From Symbiodinium sp. CCMP2592 (Eukaryota; Sar; Dinophyceae; Suessiales; Symbiodiniaceae): a stretch of DNA of 64,000 nt. This document shows, piece by piece, positions 33,871 to 45,561 of this stretch (positions within the stretch are counted from its first letter, which is position 1; the number at the start of each line of letters is the position of its first letter). Made by a program: the position numbers and the translations under genes. The DNA lies in the NCBI GenBank assembly GCA_905221615.1, contig CAJNDT010000146.1, positions 1 through 64,000 on the forward strand. The letters are read 5' to 3'. Under the pieces are notes generated by a model. That model did not search any database and was not told the DNA's origin. It worked only from the letters and a program-made list of their open reading frames with translations.

Positions 33871-36441
33871 TTTGAGAGTACGGGGCACAGGCAACGCTCA
33901 ACGGTCGGAATTCGCACAGAAACCTAGAATCGCCCCAAGAGCTGCCTAGATTTCTTCGGATCCGTTTCAATTTTTGCCGTCAAATCCGTATAGAATCCTT
34001 GTAGCCATGTAATTAATCAAGATCCTTATAGAACCCTTTCCGGAAACCTCATAGAATCCTTGAAGAACCCTGTGTGAAGGTAGCATGGAACCCAAGAGAT
34101 CGGGACCTTAAACGTTCGGGGGGAGGGGGCGGGGATTGCTGTTTATTACACTGCTTGGGGTTTAGGTGGCACCTTTTGATGTATACTTTGGAGGTCTATG
34201 CTCGGGCTTATCTTCTGAACGTCCATAGCCGTTGTAAAGAGGACGGTAGTTCACGTTGGGCCCGAAGCCAGGTTAATTATCCGTGAATCTACGGAGAGCG
34301 GCTAGCAACGAACCCTTAAACCCTATACGCCGTTGGCCACAAAAGAACAAAATATAGAATGCAAATGTGTCCGTCGTGGTGGTCAGATAGGGTGGTGACT
34401 GGTGCCGACTTACTATCCTGTAGCAGATAATGGCAGTCTAACCGTACAGATGTGTCTCCGGCAGGTCAGCGGCCTGGGGAACAGAACGGACTCTCGACCG
34501 AGATTTTGGGTGTGCAGCCACGGTCAGTCTTGGCACTAGGCCCCAAACTCTACAAGCCCTAAACTATCCCTAAACTCTTCAGGGATCCTTTCTACTTCTG
34601 GTGGCCTGGGCTTATTCAGATTCCTTTTTCTTCTTCAATATGTTGAGTCTGTTTTGTCCGGTTTGTTTTTCTTCTTCAGTATGTTGAGTTGTTTTCCAGA
34701 TTTGTTTTTCAATATGTTGAGTGTTTTTTGTGGTTCGAGTTTCAACGAATAAGTTTTAAAGAGGAAGCCAGGCCTCGCTTATGTAGGAGCTTGGCCAGCT
34801 ACCAATATTCTTCCCCGGGGTTCCTGATTGTAGAAATTCTAGACGTGATCTGACATCCGTCAAAAAACTGTTCTAATTATTCATAATTACCCCTCTTTTG
34901 GGCATGTTGAGGTGCGACAGCATCTGATGTCTCTTGCTGAACAGCCTTCAAGCCGTCGCTTCGCCCCACGTCCTAAACCCCAAACCTCCACAGCCTCAAT
35001 CCTGTCGCTGGAAATCTACATGAAGCACCAATACTATTTAACAATCATAATGCGGCCAATGCTTATACGTAACAATGAGAAGAACATCGATAGCAGCAGC
35101 CGCCCTCCCTAAAACCACCATTTGTTCTCGAAGGAAGCAGCACCCAGTGCCCAAACCCTTGATGACAAGTCGGGATGTGTCCTCAACTACATTGCATCGT
35201 ACCTTATATAGCCACGTGTACGGAGTCAAGATCCTCTAAAGCAACTCCAGCTGAGGACGTACTGCTGGCCGATCACTCCCAAGTGAAAGCAGCTATCGCC
35301 GAGTCTGCCGGATTCCCAAGACTCAGAGGTTAGGGTCTTGTCCAGTTTGGGTTTTAAGGGCTTCAACAGGTCGGACGGTTATGTTCTCAACAATCCCAGT
35401 TTCAAAAAGGGTTTGGGGTTCCTGTGCTTCCTATTTGAGTAACTTAAAGGATTATCCAAGACTGGAAGGGAGTGCCTTAGATAACAGCATTGTGGCTTTT
35501 GAGCTGAAGGAAGTCATAGCTCCGGCGCCAATCTTGTGGGTTCTCAGGGGTGTAGGAGAGCGCATCATCAGAGTTCGGGGTTAGTGAAGGTTTCGGGTTT
35601 AGGCCAGGTGCATGGTTTGCAGAGACATTTGGCGGCGCAGGAATTCCAACCCTAACTCTAGATCCCTGAATCCTAAAACCTTCTTTCGAACTTTGGTTGG
35701 ATTTGGGCGGGTCGAGGTTTTTGCCATCACCTCAAACTCGGGGTCGCCGAGCCTAAAAGGGGACCGAAGCAGACTCTACTCTAAATCCCGGTGAGAAGTC
35801 AAGGAAATCACCTGGTTTTCCCAGTGTTCGCTCAGAAGCCAAAACCTTCCCAGGAAGCACAGCTCGCAGGGGCCTCCTCACAGCTCCTTGTCGTGATCTA
35901 TGAGAATTCCCTAAACCCGAAGGCTGAAAATTCAACCCACGTTTGACGATTGATTAGGGCTCCCAGCCGAGGTGTAGGTGTTTAGTTGTATGCAGGGTCT
36001 GCTGCAGGGTTAAGTGTTTCGGACTCCAACAACTTCATATTGTAGAGACCTTGACCAGGCTGCTATAAGCTTCGGGTCCAGAGATTCACACTTGAGCTAG
36101 CTTCCTGTGGATTGAGCAGGGTTCGGGGTTTCGGAAGACTTCTCCGCCTACCTGTTGAGTTGCAGTCTGCTCCACCTGCACGCTTTGGAATGGATACGAC
36201 AAGTTTGGGGTTGCCTTCTGGCACAGGCTGTTTACAACTCATTCTGCTAGAGACTCAAGAGGAAGCCCAAGACCAGCAGTCGAACACGCAGAGCCGGGTC
36301 CACAGATTAGCAGTCTACGGTTTACGGGCAACGGGCGCAAGAGTTAGCAGTTAGAGGGCAAGATGGGCGGACACACATGCCCTGAAGCTGACTGGGTTCG
36401 TTTCTTGTTACAACCCTTTAGCTGATGCCTCGAGCAGGCAG

Positions 36442-36498
<57 letters not shown>

Positions 36499-37041
36499 GG
36501 CAGTTCAAACCCCAGACGAGAGCCTGATTTAACAAAATCCTGAACCCTGCACGCTCCTGTCACAGAAAGCCCATCGAAACCTCATCCTCTGCCTGCTTAG
36601 GATCCAAAAGCTGCTGGGTGGACAGGACTGGGTTGTGGCTTAGGGTTGGAAGTCTTATTACCTAGCAAGAAGAGCTTCCGGCGTTGAAAAAAGCTGATGT
36701 GAAGCTACATCTGCAAACGTCCAGTCTAAGGGATTCGACAGGGGTTCCAGTAGGTATTCCTTTAAGGAGGGTTGGTTTTGTGAGGGACCAGTGGAAAAAT
36801 GAAGTCCTAAAGCCCGAACCTGGGTGCAGTTGCATTGATGCCTCTGAGCTCTGCGAAGGTACAGTCGCAATCTTGTTTGCACCGCGTGGCCGTATGATGT
36901 TTGGCTGTTCAGATTGGGGAATCTGGGCTTCGCGCAGGGTTTAGCTTAAACTCGATTACACTTTGGGCTGTAGGGTTCAAGGTTTGAAAGAACCGGAATG
37001 ACGGCAGTGCCCGGTCCCATGTGGATCGTAGCGTCTGGTAG
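33871..37041. other. Mostly non-coding; ambiguous exon-like patches
   Basis: Telomere-like words alternate in orientation. Three patches look coding but lack clean boundaries: 35470-35545 (SALDNSIVAFELKEVIAPAP), 35825-35930 (FAQKPKPSQEAQLAGASSQL after a tttcccag acceptor), and 36230-36305 (QLILLETQEEAQDQQSNTQS), all on +. A 34.6-34.75 kb segment has three rough repeats of a cttcaatatgttgagt motif. None is strong enough to call. Confidence 0.4.
36437..36498. repeat. (GA)n microsatellite
   Basis: A GA run of about 60 bases with only two or three interruptions. Confidence 0.95.
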
Positions 37042-37138
37042 CATTTGGGACAAGCATCATACAACTCGGCAGCTGTCGAAGAAGCCGGATGGAGCAATGA
37101 CCGCCTTCGGGCTGTCACCCGCGATGGAAATCGGACGG
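37042..37138 (+). CDS. Exon candidate (unrecognised)
   Basis: The acceptor is tctggtag, the frame HLGQASYNSAAVEEAGWSND then RLRAVTRDGNRT, and the donor GTTTGC. A second frame (from 36998) is open for 188 codons across this region and includes DKHHTTRQLSKKPDGAMTAF, so the frame choice is not secure; the chosen one has better codon and splice context. Confidence 0.35.
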
Positions 37139-37497
37139 GTTTGCTCCTCTCAACACCGCACTGACAAGGGCTTTCATGGGTGTCTTGATATAGATAAGCT
37201 TCTGTTTGTTTTCCCACGGTGTTGGTATATGACATGTGTAGGATGTCAAGGAGCAGTAGTCCATCACTCAGGACTGTGTTCCAAGGCCTTTGCAAAGGTC
37301 AGCCCAAGATGGCTTTGCATAAACCTATGCAGCCAGCTTTGCTCTGTAGTCAGCAAAGCTACCAGACGCCCAACAACTACGGACCGCAGCAACAGCCTCA
37401 TACAAGGCTCTTCAGCCCTGCAAAGCCCCATGCAAACCCTAAACCCAGCAACCTGCCGAGCCAGATCACCCCTGGACGAATGTGATCTCTGCATGAG

Positions 37498-37553
37498 GAT
37501 GGTATCATCGCACAGCTGGACCGCCTCAACAACGGTGTCTCGTCTCCGTTGGG
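37498..37553 (+). CDS. Exon candidate (unrecognised)
   Basis: A frame DGIIAQLDRLNNGVSSPL lies between a GCATGAG acceptor and a GTATTA donor. If the donor is not used, a TAA stop follows two codons later. The preceding 60 bases are C-rich (aaaccctaaacccagcaac), the usual upstream signature here. Confidence 0.38.
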
Positions 37554-37950
37554 GTATTAAATAATGACCCTACAGGCCCTATAGAGCCTATTCTGGGAAC
37601 CGTAAGGGGACATGTTCGTACGTGTTCCCACCTCTATTTTATATCTTACTTGGCTTAGTTGTTGGGGGGTTGGAAGAGTCTAGACCTGGTCTTCAGAACA
37701 TGAAAGTAGCAATATTGAAAGCCTGCTAGACTCTCCGAAGGCCTGCATTGCATAGTGTAGGGGCCTTAATCATCACCAATACTACTTTGAGGGCTCCTCA
37801 TTATATTTGTAATACCCCCCAAACCCTACTGTAATTATTCAGACTCCTAGATAAGAGATCTCCGCGATCGACGGCTTCTCGGCCCGCGGTGGGAGGCTGG
37901 CTCAGAGCAGCCCCGAACGCTCAAGTGAGGCCTTTTCAGGGGCTGGCCTA

Positions 37951-38095
37951 TCGGGCTTATAGGGCTTAGAGGGTCTATAGGCTTTATAAATGAAAGGGCG
38001 TATAGGGCTTATAGGGTTTATAGGTTTATATGGGGTTCATTTATAGGGCTTTTCAGAGGTTTAGAGGGGTTTACAGGGTTTAGGCTAGGGTTGAC
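37951..38095 (+). repeat. Block of degenerate TATAGGGCTT/TTTAGGG words
   Basis: More than ten imperfect copies of tatagggctt, tatagggttt or tttacagggtttagg occur in a row, all with G-rich sense on +. This is the densest local array of the telomere-like words in the window, and lies a few hundred bases before an exon pair on +. Confidence 0.75.
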
Positions 38096-38342
38096 GTGGG
38101 TATGGTGCTGAAGTCGAGGCCTGCACTCAAGAGCCCGCTACTGACCACCGGGGCACGACTAAGTCAAACCTTAAACCCCAACACCTTACCTTACACTCCC
38201 TTGAACCTCTTGACTCGCACCCCGCCTGCAAAGCAGAATAAGCTTCTAAACTTTTAAAAAAGACCCTGACACTCAAATGACAAGTCTAAAAACTCATGAA
38301 TACCTTACACAACCTGAACACCGGCTTCGGCAAGTGATGCAG

Positions 38343-38413
38343 AGGTTTGGACCACGCTGAGCAAAAGCAGCTCGTTGTCGACAAAAGGCCCTGTCGTTGT
38401 GTTTGCGAAACCT
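38343..38413 (+). CDS. Exon candidate, phase-linked to the next
   Basis: The acceptor is gtgatgcag, the frame VWTTLSKSSSLSTKGPVVVF then AKP, and the donor GTTCTGGGGTTCAGGG. The flanks fit the pattern: C-rich before, G-rich after. It ends on a complete codon and the exon at 38577 starts on one, so the two can be joined. No domain is recognised. Confidence 0.45.
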
Positions 38414-38576
38414 GTTCTGGGGTTCAGGGCACTACAGCTCTAGGGTTTAGGGATGTTCAGGGGTTGAGCGTAGGCTCAGAGTTTAGGGGAGTAGGTGTTC
38501 TTTGTAGGGTTCATGCATCAGGGCGGCGTTTATATCATCTAACTCAGGTGTGTTTTCAAATTTTTCCCATGGTCAG

Positions 38577-38694
38577 GGACGCGAAGACGAAGACTGTTAT
38601 TACAAGGTATACAGGCTGCTTCAACACGCAGGAACCATGGATTGCGATCTCTCTTGTGGGCCTCGCGGACTCAAGGCTGAGGGTCAAAAGCTGG
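38577..38694 (+). CDS. Exon candidate (unrecognised)
   Basis: A pyrimidine-rich acceptor (tttttcccatggtcag) opens GREDEDCYYKVYRLLQHAGT, MDCDLSCGPRGLKAEGQKL, ending at GTCGTAAG in G-rich sequence. It joins in phase with the preceding candidate through a 163-base G-rich intron. A second frame (MVRDAKTKTVITRYTGCFNT) is also open, so the frame is likely but not certain. Confidence 0.45.
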
Positions 38695-40131
38695 GTCGTA
38701 AGTTGCAGGGTTTGGGGTTTAGGGTCTAGGTTTACGGTGAAGAACTGTCTTTGGCTTCGATGTGTGGTGAGAACTTGGGGCGTCTGGCTCGGTATAAATA
38801 CCGTCTGGGGCTAGGGCGGGTGGGGGGGGCGGCGTATGTCGGAGTAATTACGCCGCTTCTACGAACCTCAAGCTCAGACCTGAATCCTTCGACGAAATAT
38901 TCACATGACTATCTAGAAGCCGATTAGAACTGGAGGGTTCGTACATGCTCTGAGCCCTTAACCCATCGTGGAGGCTCGAGCACCTGCACCAGTTCTGCAA
39001 GGATCTGAAAGGTGAGCAGGCTACGCAGCAGGAGTCGATCCGCCTCTCGCCCTGGATTGAATGCAGGATCTGTATGAATCATGAGAACAAGTCTTGTTTT
39101 GGAGGCGGGTGTATCATAGTATAAGGATATTGGGACCATAACGGGACATAGTGCAGGGGTCGGAACATAGAAACAGAGACCCCCAAAACTCTAGTCTAGC
39201 TATCATACAAGATTTTCTGGTCTCGGATTTTGGACTAATACAGGGCCGAAACATGGACACTTGAAGGTGGTACCTCTCTACGAAGGTAAGTAGCTGTCAA
39301 TAGTTTACGTTCCTGTGGCTTTTGGCTCCTCGTCTTGGTGCCCCTGGGCGTAAACTAGGCCACCAAATCTTGCCATCACACAGCCTCCTAAGCCGTCATA
39401 GAATTTGAGCGTCAGCGTTTCCATGTAGTGAATTCGGGGTCGACATAACTACAAGCAGCAGTCTCCCGTCACAGTTCCGAGATGTGTTTTCCTGAGCCGT
39501 ATAGATCGTACCTTGTAGGGCTTGCTTCGGGCATAGATGGCTTGTAGCGATTTTGGGTTCATGGGTATTTCTAGGAGTTTAGGGGGATAGGAGGGGAGAC
39601 ATAACGGCTCCATGTTTCTTCAGACCCTGAAGCAGGGATCTATGTAGACCAAAGAAAAATTCACCATGAACCCCAGGCTCCCTGAAACCAACAAGTTCTG
39701 GACCCTAATGTTAAGTTCCGGAACCCCAGGCCTTGAACCCGAAATGCCCAGAGTTCATATTTGAAAGCCTCCTTGCCCTTTGCTCCTCCGTAAATTACCA
39801 CAGAAACAGGTGAATGCCAAACCCTAAACCTCAAAAAACCCTCACACCTCACTGCCGAAACCCTAAACACATGCTCAAACCTAGCCTCATGCCGCTCAGG
39901 GGAAGCCCACATGAAGTCGGACAGATCCAGCGAAGCCATAAGGCTTGGAGATGCCACGCTTGGATTTCTGGGTGTAGGGGCTTTTTGAGTTTAGTACGTA
40001 AGGGTTTAGGGTTTGGGTCTTCAGGGTGGGAGCATCTACTGCCCTTGAGTGGCTCTTTTTTGAGGCTGGGCGGCTATTATGGTCTCTTGCAAGTTTTAGG
40101 GCAACCTCTGAGCCAGACGAAGCTTTTGCAG

Positions 40132-40251
40132 TTTTATGGGATGCATAGACCATTCGAACTTGCGAGGTCATGGAACACCCAGGCATTCAACTCTCCACCA
40201 ACTCAGGATATCCTGCTGCCGGCTAGAGTTCGACCACAGCAGAGTCATAAG
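40132..40251 (+). CDS. Exon candidate (unrecognised)
   Basis: The acceptor agcttttgcag is followed by exactly 40 codons, FYGMHRPFELARSWNTQAFN, SPPTQDILLPARVRPQQSHK, up to a GTTTCC donor. The frame is open well upstream on the same strand. Intron sequence upstream contains clear TTTAGGG words (near 40001-40015). Confidence 0.45.
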
Positions 40252-40485
40252 GTTTCCTCATGTTGGCACAGAGACTTGTTGCATGCAAGGTTGCGACGAA
40301 CATAGCCCGAACTAGAACAGAGGATAAACTACTCCTCCTCCCAGCAGCTGCAACCCCAAGCCCTGTATCGCACTGAACCCCAAGGCCTGCACCGTAGCCT
40401 ACTGGGGTACATAATATACGGTTAGTAACCCACTATTGAGGTAACTCGAGCCCCACTGTAGGGCATTCTTGTCGTCTTCTTGCAG

Positions 40486-40539
40486 GAAAACCAATGCCCA
40501 AGCGAGCCAGAAGCAGGCAGCTGTGTTGGGGCGCTCCGG
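40486..40539 (+). CDS. Short exon candidate
   Basis: A strong acceptor (cgtcttcttgcag) and a GTGGTT donor bracket it. Two frames are open: KTNAQASQKQAAVLGRS, which looks more natural, and ENQCPSEPEAGSCVGALR, which is the one that joins in phase with the 40132-40251 candidate. The conflict is unresolved. Confidence 0.35.
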
Positions 40540-41322
40540 GTGGTTTCATGGCTGTTCAGAGTTGAGGGCAAAAGCAAAGCAAGACCGTATTCTCAACCCC
40601 ACCAACAAGAATTTGCGAAGCGGCAATGAATCGGCTACATAAGATTGAAGTTGGGCTGTAACTACCCCTGTCCTTGGAGCAGAGCCAGTCTGGCATGTAG
40701 GCATCAAGGAACAGGATCCGCAGGTCCTAGACACTAACCCCTAGATCTCCAAATTCTTCGAAGGGCTGTTACAGTTAAGATTTCAGGCTTGCATTTGGGG
40801 CTCAGATTTGGGATTTTTGGTGTTGAGGGATTTAGGGTTTTGGGGCTTAGGCGGTATGGTACCCTGGAAGAACCCCAACAGAACCTTGACAGCACACGGA
40901 AAAAATCTAATATTGAATTGTTGTAGCACCTTTCTCAACCCTAAACCCTAAATGGCTGCAGGGCGAAGATGAGGAGAAGTTCGCGTGCTTAAACCAGCAC
41001 GCCAGGCCGGGCCAAGATTATTGATGTTGACGTACTTATCGCCTAAAGCCTGAAGGAATGGCGGTGATGACCAACAATCTTGTCCAAAGTGTTAGGCCCT
41101 TTGAACGTCGGGATAGATGTGCTCATAGCCTGCTATCTTGCAGGGCTCGTGTGCTGCAGGTGAACCCAAAACCAACCATAGATCTAAAAGCCTGAAACAC
41201 TACTAGCCTGGAGCCGCAGGTAAGCCCAAAACTACACTACTCCGCCATATCCACCGCTTGTAAGTCGCTCAGTAGACCATACTCCAAGACCGTTAGCCTG
41301 AAGCTCTAAACTCCCCCCGCAG

Positions 41323-41383
41323 CACTTCTCGGGCCGCTCCAGGGGCTTCGAAGCAAAGCTGAGCCATTACCTGGGCACCTTCC
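41323..41383 (+). CDS. Exon candidate, donor uncertain
   Basis: The acceptor ctccccccgcag precedes HFSGRSRGFEAKLSHYLGTF. A good GTGAGC donor sits at 41384, yet the frame continues sensibly through it (REQARQRELEIQS) to a TAG at 41427-41429, so the exon may be longer. The upstream intron is C-rich (ctgaagctctaaactc). Confidence 0.45.
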
Positions 41384-41560
41384 GTGAGCAGGCCAGGCAA
41401 AGGGAGCTGGAGATTCAATCATAGAGAGATTGAGAGAGCGGTGGCTCGGCCTTGCCGGAGAGAATGCAGAAAAATGTATCCTAAATACCGAATCAGCCCT
41501 TTGCCCTAAACCCTCGGCTCCAAAACTTGAATCCTTGGTCCATCGCTCACTGCCTCACAG

Positions 41561-41605
41561 GACAACATGCTCAAGGCCCACGACAAGGAGCGGTTGCCGT
41601 GGACC
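41561..41605 (+). CDS. Short exon with telomere-like flanks
   Basis: The 15 codons DNMLKAHDKERLPWT lie between cactgcctcacag and GTGGGGCTTAGGG. The upstream flank contains ccctaaaccctcgg and the downstream flank cttagggtttagag, the clearest example of the C-rich-before, G-rich-after pattern. It starts and ends on complete codons. Confidence 0.5.
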
Positions 41606-41919
41606 GTGGGGCTTAGGGTTTAGAGTGTAGGGTTTGCGCTCCGTAAGAAATTAGAGCAGAGTTTGTCAAAGGCACGCCCGCATATAGGGCTTATAATGTC
41701 TAGTCCGTAGACTCTTGGGGGTAACAAAGGACCTAAATCGAAAACCTTATAAATATTGCCCACAGTCCTTGGGAGGCAAGCCAGCGAGCCCGAATCGAAA
41801 TATCCCCCTCGGCAAAGATACAAGCTTTGTAACTAACTCTTTTGCACAACCCAAGAGCAGCCGTTCGGAAGTCCTTGTATAGAGACCCTATAACTATAAC
41901 ACCAACTTCTGGTAAAGCC

Positions 41920-42029
41920 ATATGGGATTTTCCGAAAATAGGGGACCCCAATTTAGTACCCTAAATAGTAGGATCCTTATTTTAAGGACCCTAAAATACA
42001 GTACCCCTAATTTTCGGAAACTCCCATAT
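41920..42029. repeat. Palindromic element, family A (copy 2)
   Basis: Terminal arms atatgggattttccgaaaat and attttcggaaactcccatat form an inverted repeat. The middle holds accctaaatagtaggatcct and ccttattttaaggacc. It is the best-preserved member of the family. It ends about 10 bases before the exon candidate at 42039. Confidence 0.8.
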
Positions 42030-42038
42030 AATGCTCAG

Positions 42039-42145
42039 TGAAACAGGAACCGCCACTCGTTCTACGAAACCCCGAGGAGTTTCAGCGCGTCGCAGCGGAG
42101 ATGGCCAAGATCCGGTCTCAGGACGCACGGCAAGCCCTCCTCTAA
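42039..42145 (+). CDS. Probable terminal exon (stop TAA)
   Basis: The acceptor aatgctcag opens a frame KQEPPLVLRNPEEFQRVAAE, MAKIRSQDARQALL and TAA. It has strong helical, charged character. It is squeezed between a family A palindrome on the left and a family E arm on the right. It could be the 3' end of the gene represented by exon candidates from about 38.3 to 41.6 kb, although a linking exon is missing because the phase does not match 41561-41605. Confidence 0.5.
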
Positions 42146-42216
42146 GGTCCATGTACCCAGGTAGTACATACTTTAGCCTTGAAGTATCACTAAAGGGACA
42201 GCTTTAAAGCGAACGT
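42143..42216. repeat. Degenerate palindromic element, family E (copy 3)
   Basis: It starts aaggtccatgtaccca and continues with tactttagccttgaagtatc, aligning with the element at 61436-61536. The second arm is decayed. Its first bases overlap the stop codon of the preceding exon candidate. Confidence 0.5.
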
Positions 42217-42866
42217 ATAATTATACGATATGAGCACATGGACAATTAATTAATCAGGATTCGAGATACGGCGTCTGGATCCCGTAGTGTTGCTCATAAG
42301 CTGGTTGGCCGATTTCCTGGATTATGGGTGCTTGGGTTTGAGGAGCAAAATCCTTCCTACGCCTATGTAGGCCCGAAACCCTAAGCGAGGCAGAGTAGCT
42401 AGCCTAAGTTGTGCAACCGAACGTAGAGACCTCCTTTGGCGAGTCCGGGTTGCGAGAGCGCAAACCGCTTTACAAGGTAAGCACCGCATTCCGAATTCAC
42501 GCCACAGTCCCCGATCCGTACCCTAAAAACTCCCTAAAGCAACAGCACCGAAGGCAGAATATCGCTTGATCGACCCCGCAGAAGTATGCGATACTAGATC
42601 TCCCCCTCCCCAAATGCTCTTCGCGTCATCCCAGCCCCTTTTCAATTTCAGCAAGCTTCAAAGGGAGATTTGGGATGGTTCGCGAAGCCTAGGGCATAGG
42701 GGCTTTGGGTATAGGGTTCAGTTCTCTGAACTCATTGAAGCCGATGAGTTATCCTTGACCATGTACAGTACGACATAACAGGGGACCGAAACCGCAGATC
42801 GAGGACTCCATTATGTAGGCCTTAATTCGTAGGGTTCGTCTCAGTTTCCCTTGGTTTTCTGCCCAG

Positions 42867-42933
42867 GAAGAACTTTACCAGCAATTCTCAGAGCTCTTCC
42901 TTCAAGTGACCCTTTGCGGACGAACTGCCTTGG
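42867..42933 (+). CDS. Exon candidate (unrecognised)
   Basis: A strong pyrimidine tract and acceptor (ttggttttctgcccag) precede EELYQQFSELFLQVTLCGRT then AL. The donor is taken as GTTCTTTGGG; an earlier GTGACC after FLQ is possible. With the later donor it joins in phase with 43166-43271. Downstream is G-rich. Confidence 0.45.
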
Positions 42934-43165
42934 GTTCTTTGGGACTCTAGCGTTCAGGTTAGGTTCCAGCTAAGGAGCTTTGGGCTTAGGATTCTGGGAT
43001 TGTACTGTCTGTGGCTCGCAAGTTTTTCGGGAGTTTAAGGATTCGGTTTCTTGGTTTATACTCAGAGGTTTCAGTTTCAGAGCTGATTAGAGGCTTTGGG
43101 GGTTTGGATTGGGGGGTTCAATGATCATCATGATGCAAATGGCGCCGCTGGTTTTGAGCTTTTCA

Positions 43166-43271
43166 GAGGCGGCTCTTTCTAGAGTCCGGGGCTTGAGTAT
43201 GGATTCACAACTGGCGGCTAGTCGTTCGAAAGTTCTTCAAATACCGAAGGAAGAGACCTCTAAATCAGAGG
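43166..43271 (+). CDS. Exon candidate (unrecognised)
   Basis: The acceptor gagcttttcag opens AALSRVRGLSMDSQLAASRS then KVLQIPKEETSKSE, with a GTACGA donor. The frame is open back to 43109. Phase-compatible with the previous candidate, giving Glu at the junction. It is Ser/Lys-rich and probably disordered. Confidence 0.42.
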
Positions 43272-44520
43272 GTACGAAGATAAGCTTTGGAATGGAGGGT
43301 CAGTACTGGTGACTTACTGGTGGTATTCATATAAGGTTATGATCAAGTGTCGAGGATATATAGTTGTAACAAACCGGAGTCATGCATGAGCGTGATTATT
43401 CCTCAATACCTAAGCCGAGCAATAACGAGCAGAGTCACAGCCGTCAACATGGATTAAGGCGAAGAAGAGCAGCAAAAGGAGAAATGCTGCGCACAGCAGA
43501 GACCACGAGGAAACTTGAACCGCAAACCCAATGAACCTCGTGTGGATTGTCCGAGTTGCGAGAGCGTAGACCCAATGAATCCAAAACCCTAAATTCCCAA
43601 GCCTCCCCGCCTATCTCTTCCCCGTGCCAAGGAGGGAGTTCAACAGACGAGTGGCTTGTTGAGATTGGTGAAGAAAATGAGCTTTTTTGGAACATAATTA
43701 ATGCCAAACTTGGAACATGTGAATGATGGTCGTGCTGGGATTTCATGTTTTTCCACAGCGTTTAAGAATAACCAGTCATTTCGCGATATGCTAGCAGATC
43801 GCCGTCGGGCCCCTATAAGACTTACATTGTCCCACACCCCTGCTGAAGCTACCGGGTGTGTGGCTTTCGGATGTTAGACTTTCATCGTTTTTTTTTGGGT
43901 CGGGGGTCGGAGAGGATGCTGCAAAGGTTTCAGTTTTAGGCGTTGGGTTTCAGGGTCGAGCTCGGTTTAAAGTGTGTGGGGGTTGGCTGTACAGAGTTTG
44001 AGGTGCGTAGTACGGCATGTAGGTTTAGGCCTTTAAAAGAGTTTCAGGTGCTGGGTGTCTCATTTCTGAGTTGCTGTTTGGACCATGCTGTCTATGGTTG
44101 CTGCGACCTTTTTCCCAACCTTGCTGCAACTTGTCCTGCGAAGTGTTAGCGACCAGCAGATGTGCATGTATGGCAATGTATGGAACTGCATCGGGGCTTG
44201 ACGTTGGGAATCGGGACTTTCTGTGGTGAGGATTTTCTTATTCAGGGTCTCATGCTGCAGAAACTCGCCCCGGCTGTAGCTCAAGACTCTTTTCTTTCTT
44301 AAGACGATGGAACCATTAAGGAACTAGGCTTCGTCGTAATGCATAAAATGTGAGCCCTCGGCTTCTGTGAGTGTGTGGAGCCAACGTCTGCAAAGGAAGT
44401 AACTACATATACATTGGGTGCGGAAAAGCCCCAAATAGTTGTTGTATGCAAAACTCTACTTGATCAGTCCCCTGATCCTCTTGAAACTCACTCCTAAGCC
44501 AAGACCCACAGCGCCCTCAG

Positions 44521-44627
44521 GTTGTGAAGCTGGAAGATGGTTTCTCTCAGGTCAACTTACGCAACGGCGTAGACCTTTCAGTTTTTCAGGACCCTCTTTG
44601 GCTTCGGGTTCAGAGGAACCTCTGCAG
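44521..44627 (+). CDS. Exon candidate (unrecognised)
   Basis: The acceptor gcgccctcag precedes VVKLEDGFSQVNLRNGVDLS then VFQDPLWLRVQRNLC, with donor GTTTTGGGGGGCTTGGGG. It reads like a folded domain segment. The intron after it is G-rich for about 120 bases, then turns C-rich (cctaaacccctgaact). Confidence 0.5.
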
Positions 44628-45461
44628 GTTTTGGGGGGCTTGGGGTTGATTCTTTTTTCAGGGGTTCAGAAGGCTTCAGGTTTTTCGATATGTGGGTTCA
44701 GTGGCTTGTACAAGAGGTCTATGGGCTCCTCAAAGGCCTAAACCCCTGAACTGCTAAGGGTCATTACCTTAACTCCTGGTAGACTTTGCACCCCTCCAAG
44801 ATTCGGGGTTACAGCTTCGAACCATGGCTCTAAAGGTTTCACAACATGGCTCTCGATCCCCCAAGCAACTCCGCAACTCCAATTCTTGCTTGCTTCCCAC
44901 ATCCCGAACCGTCCACAAACCATGTTTCAGAACAGGGAAATGTTGGACAGGATTTATACCTAAACCTAGCCATGGCACCGCGAGACATACCTATGTTTTT
45001 AGGGCCATGTCCTGCATTTTGAAGGTAGGTTGATTATTCTATAGGTAGGGTTTCTTTATGGTATAGGGTCAGGTTTGTACAGGTACTCTGCATCACACCT
45101 ACACGGCGGGACAACCTGATTTCCCCATTTAGGCGCTTCAAAACCTGACCCCCCGCCTCACCGTCCACAGGGCAGGGGTTAAAAGGGCTGCACTGTATCA
45201 CGAAGTTTAGGGTTCAGGGTTGAGCGTGCGTCCTCAAAAGCCGGTTCAGAACGCTTCAAGAAATCAGAAGCGCCCTTTGCCCCACTGCCACGCCGTCACG
45301 TAGGCTATTGAACGGCATGTTGCACAGCTTCCTCGGTGTAGTGGCACAACATCACAGCAAATTTATAGCAACCCTGAACTAAGAACCTTGCCTAGCTTGT
45401 CCGAGTGTGCGCGCCGAAACCGAAAACTCTACCCTTAACATAATATTTGTAGATCCTGCAG

Positions 45462-45561
45462 GACACCGTGGCAAAGATCCATGAGCAGGCAGAGGAGAAC
45501 TCGCTAAAGATCGCTTCTGTAGATCGCAGCCAGGCACCCCGGCTTCAAAGCTTCAACAGGG
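45462..45561 (+). CDS. Exon candidate (coiled-coil-like)
   Basis: The acceptor tagatcctgcag opens DTVAKIHEQAEENSLKIASV then DRSQAPRLQSFNR, ending at GTAGGG. C-rich words precede it (gaaaccgaaaactctaccc) and G-rich words follow (ggtagggtttgcgg). Its single leftover base is completed by the exon at 46311 (Val at the junction). Other frames are much poorer. Confidence 0.55.

Noticed and set aside
36998..37564. 188-codon + ORF
   Set aside because: Its length is notable, but other frames inside it have better codon character and splice context at 37042-37138 and 37498-37553; no domain recognised.
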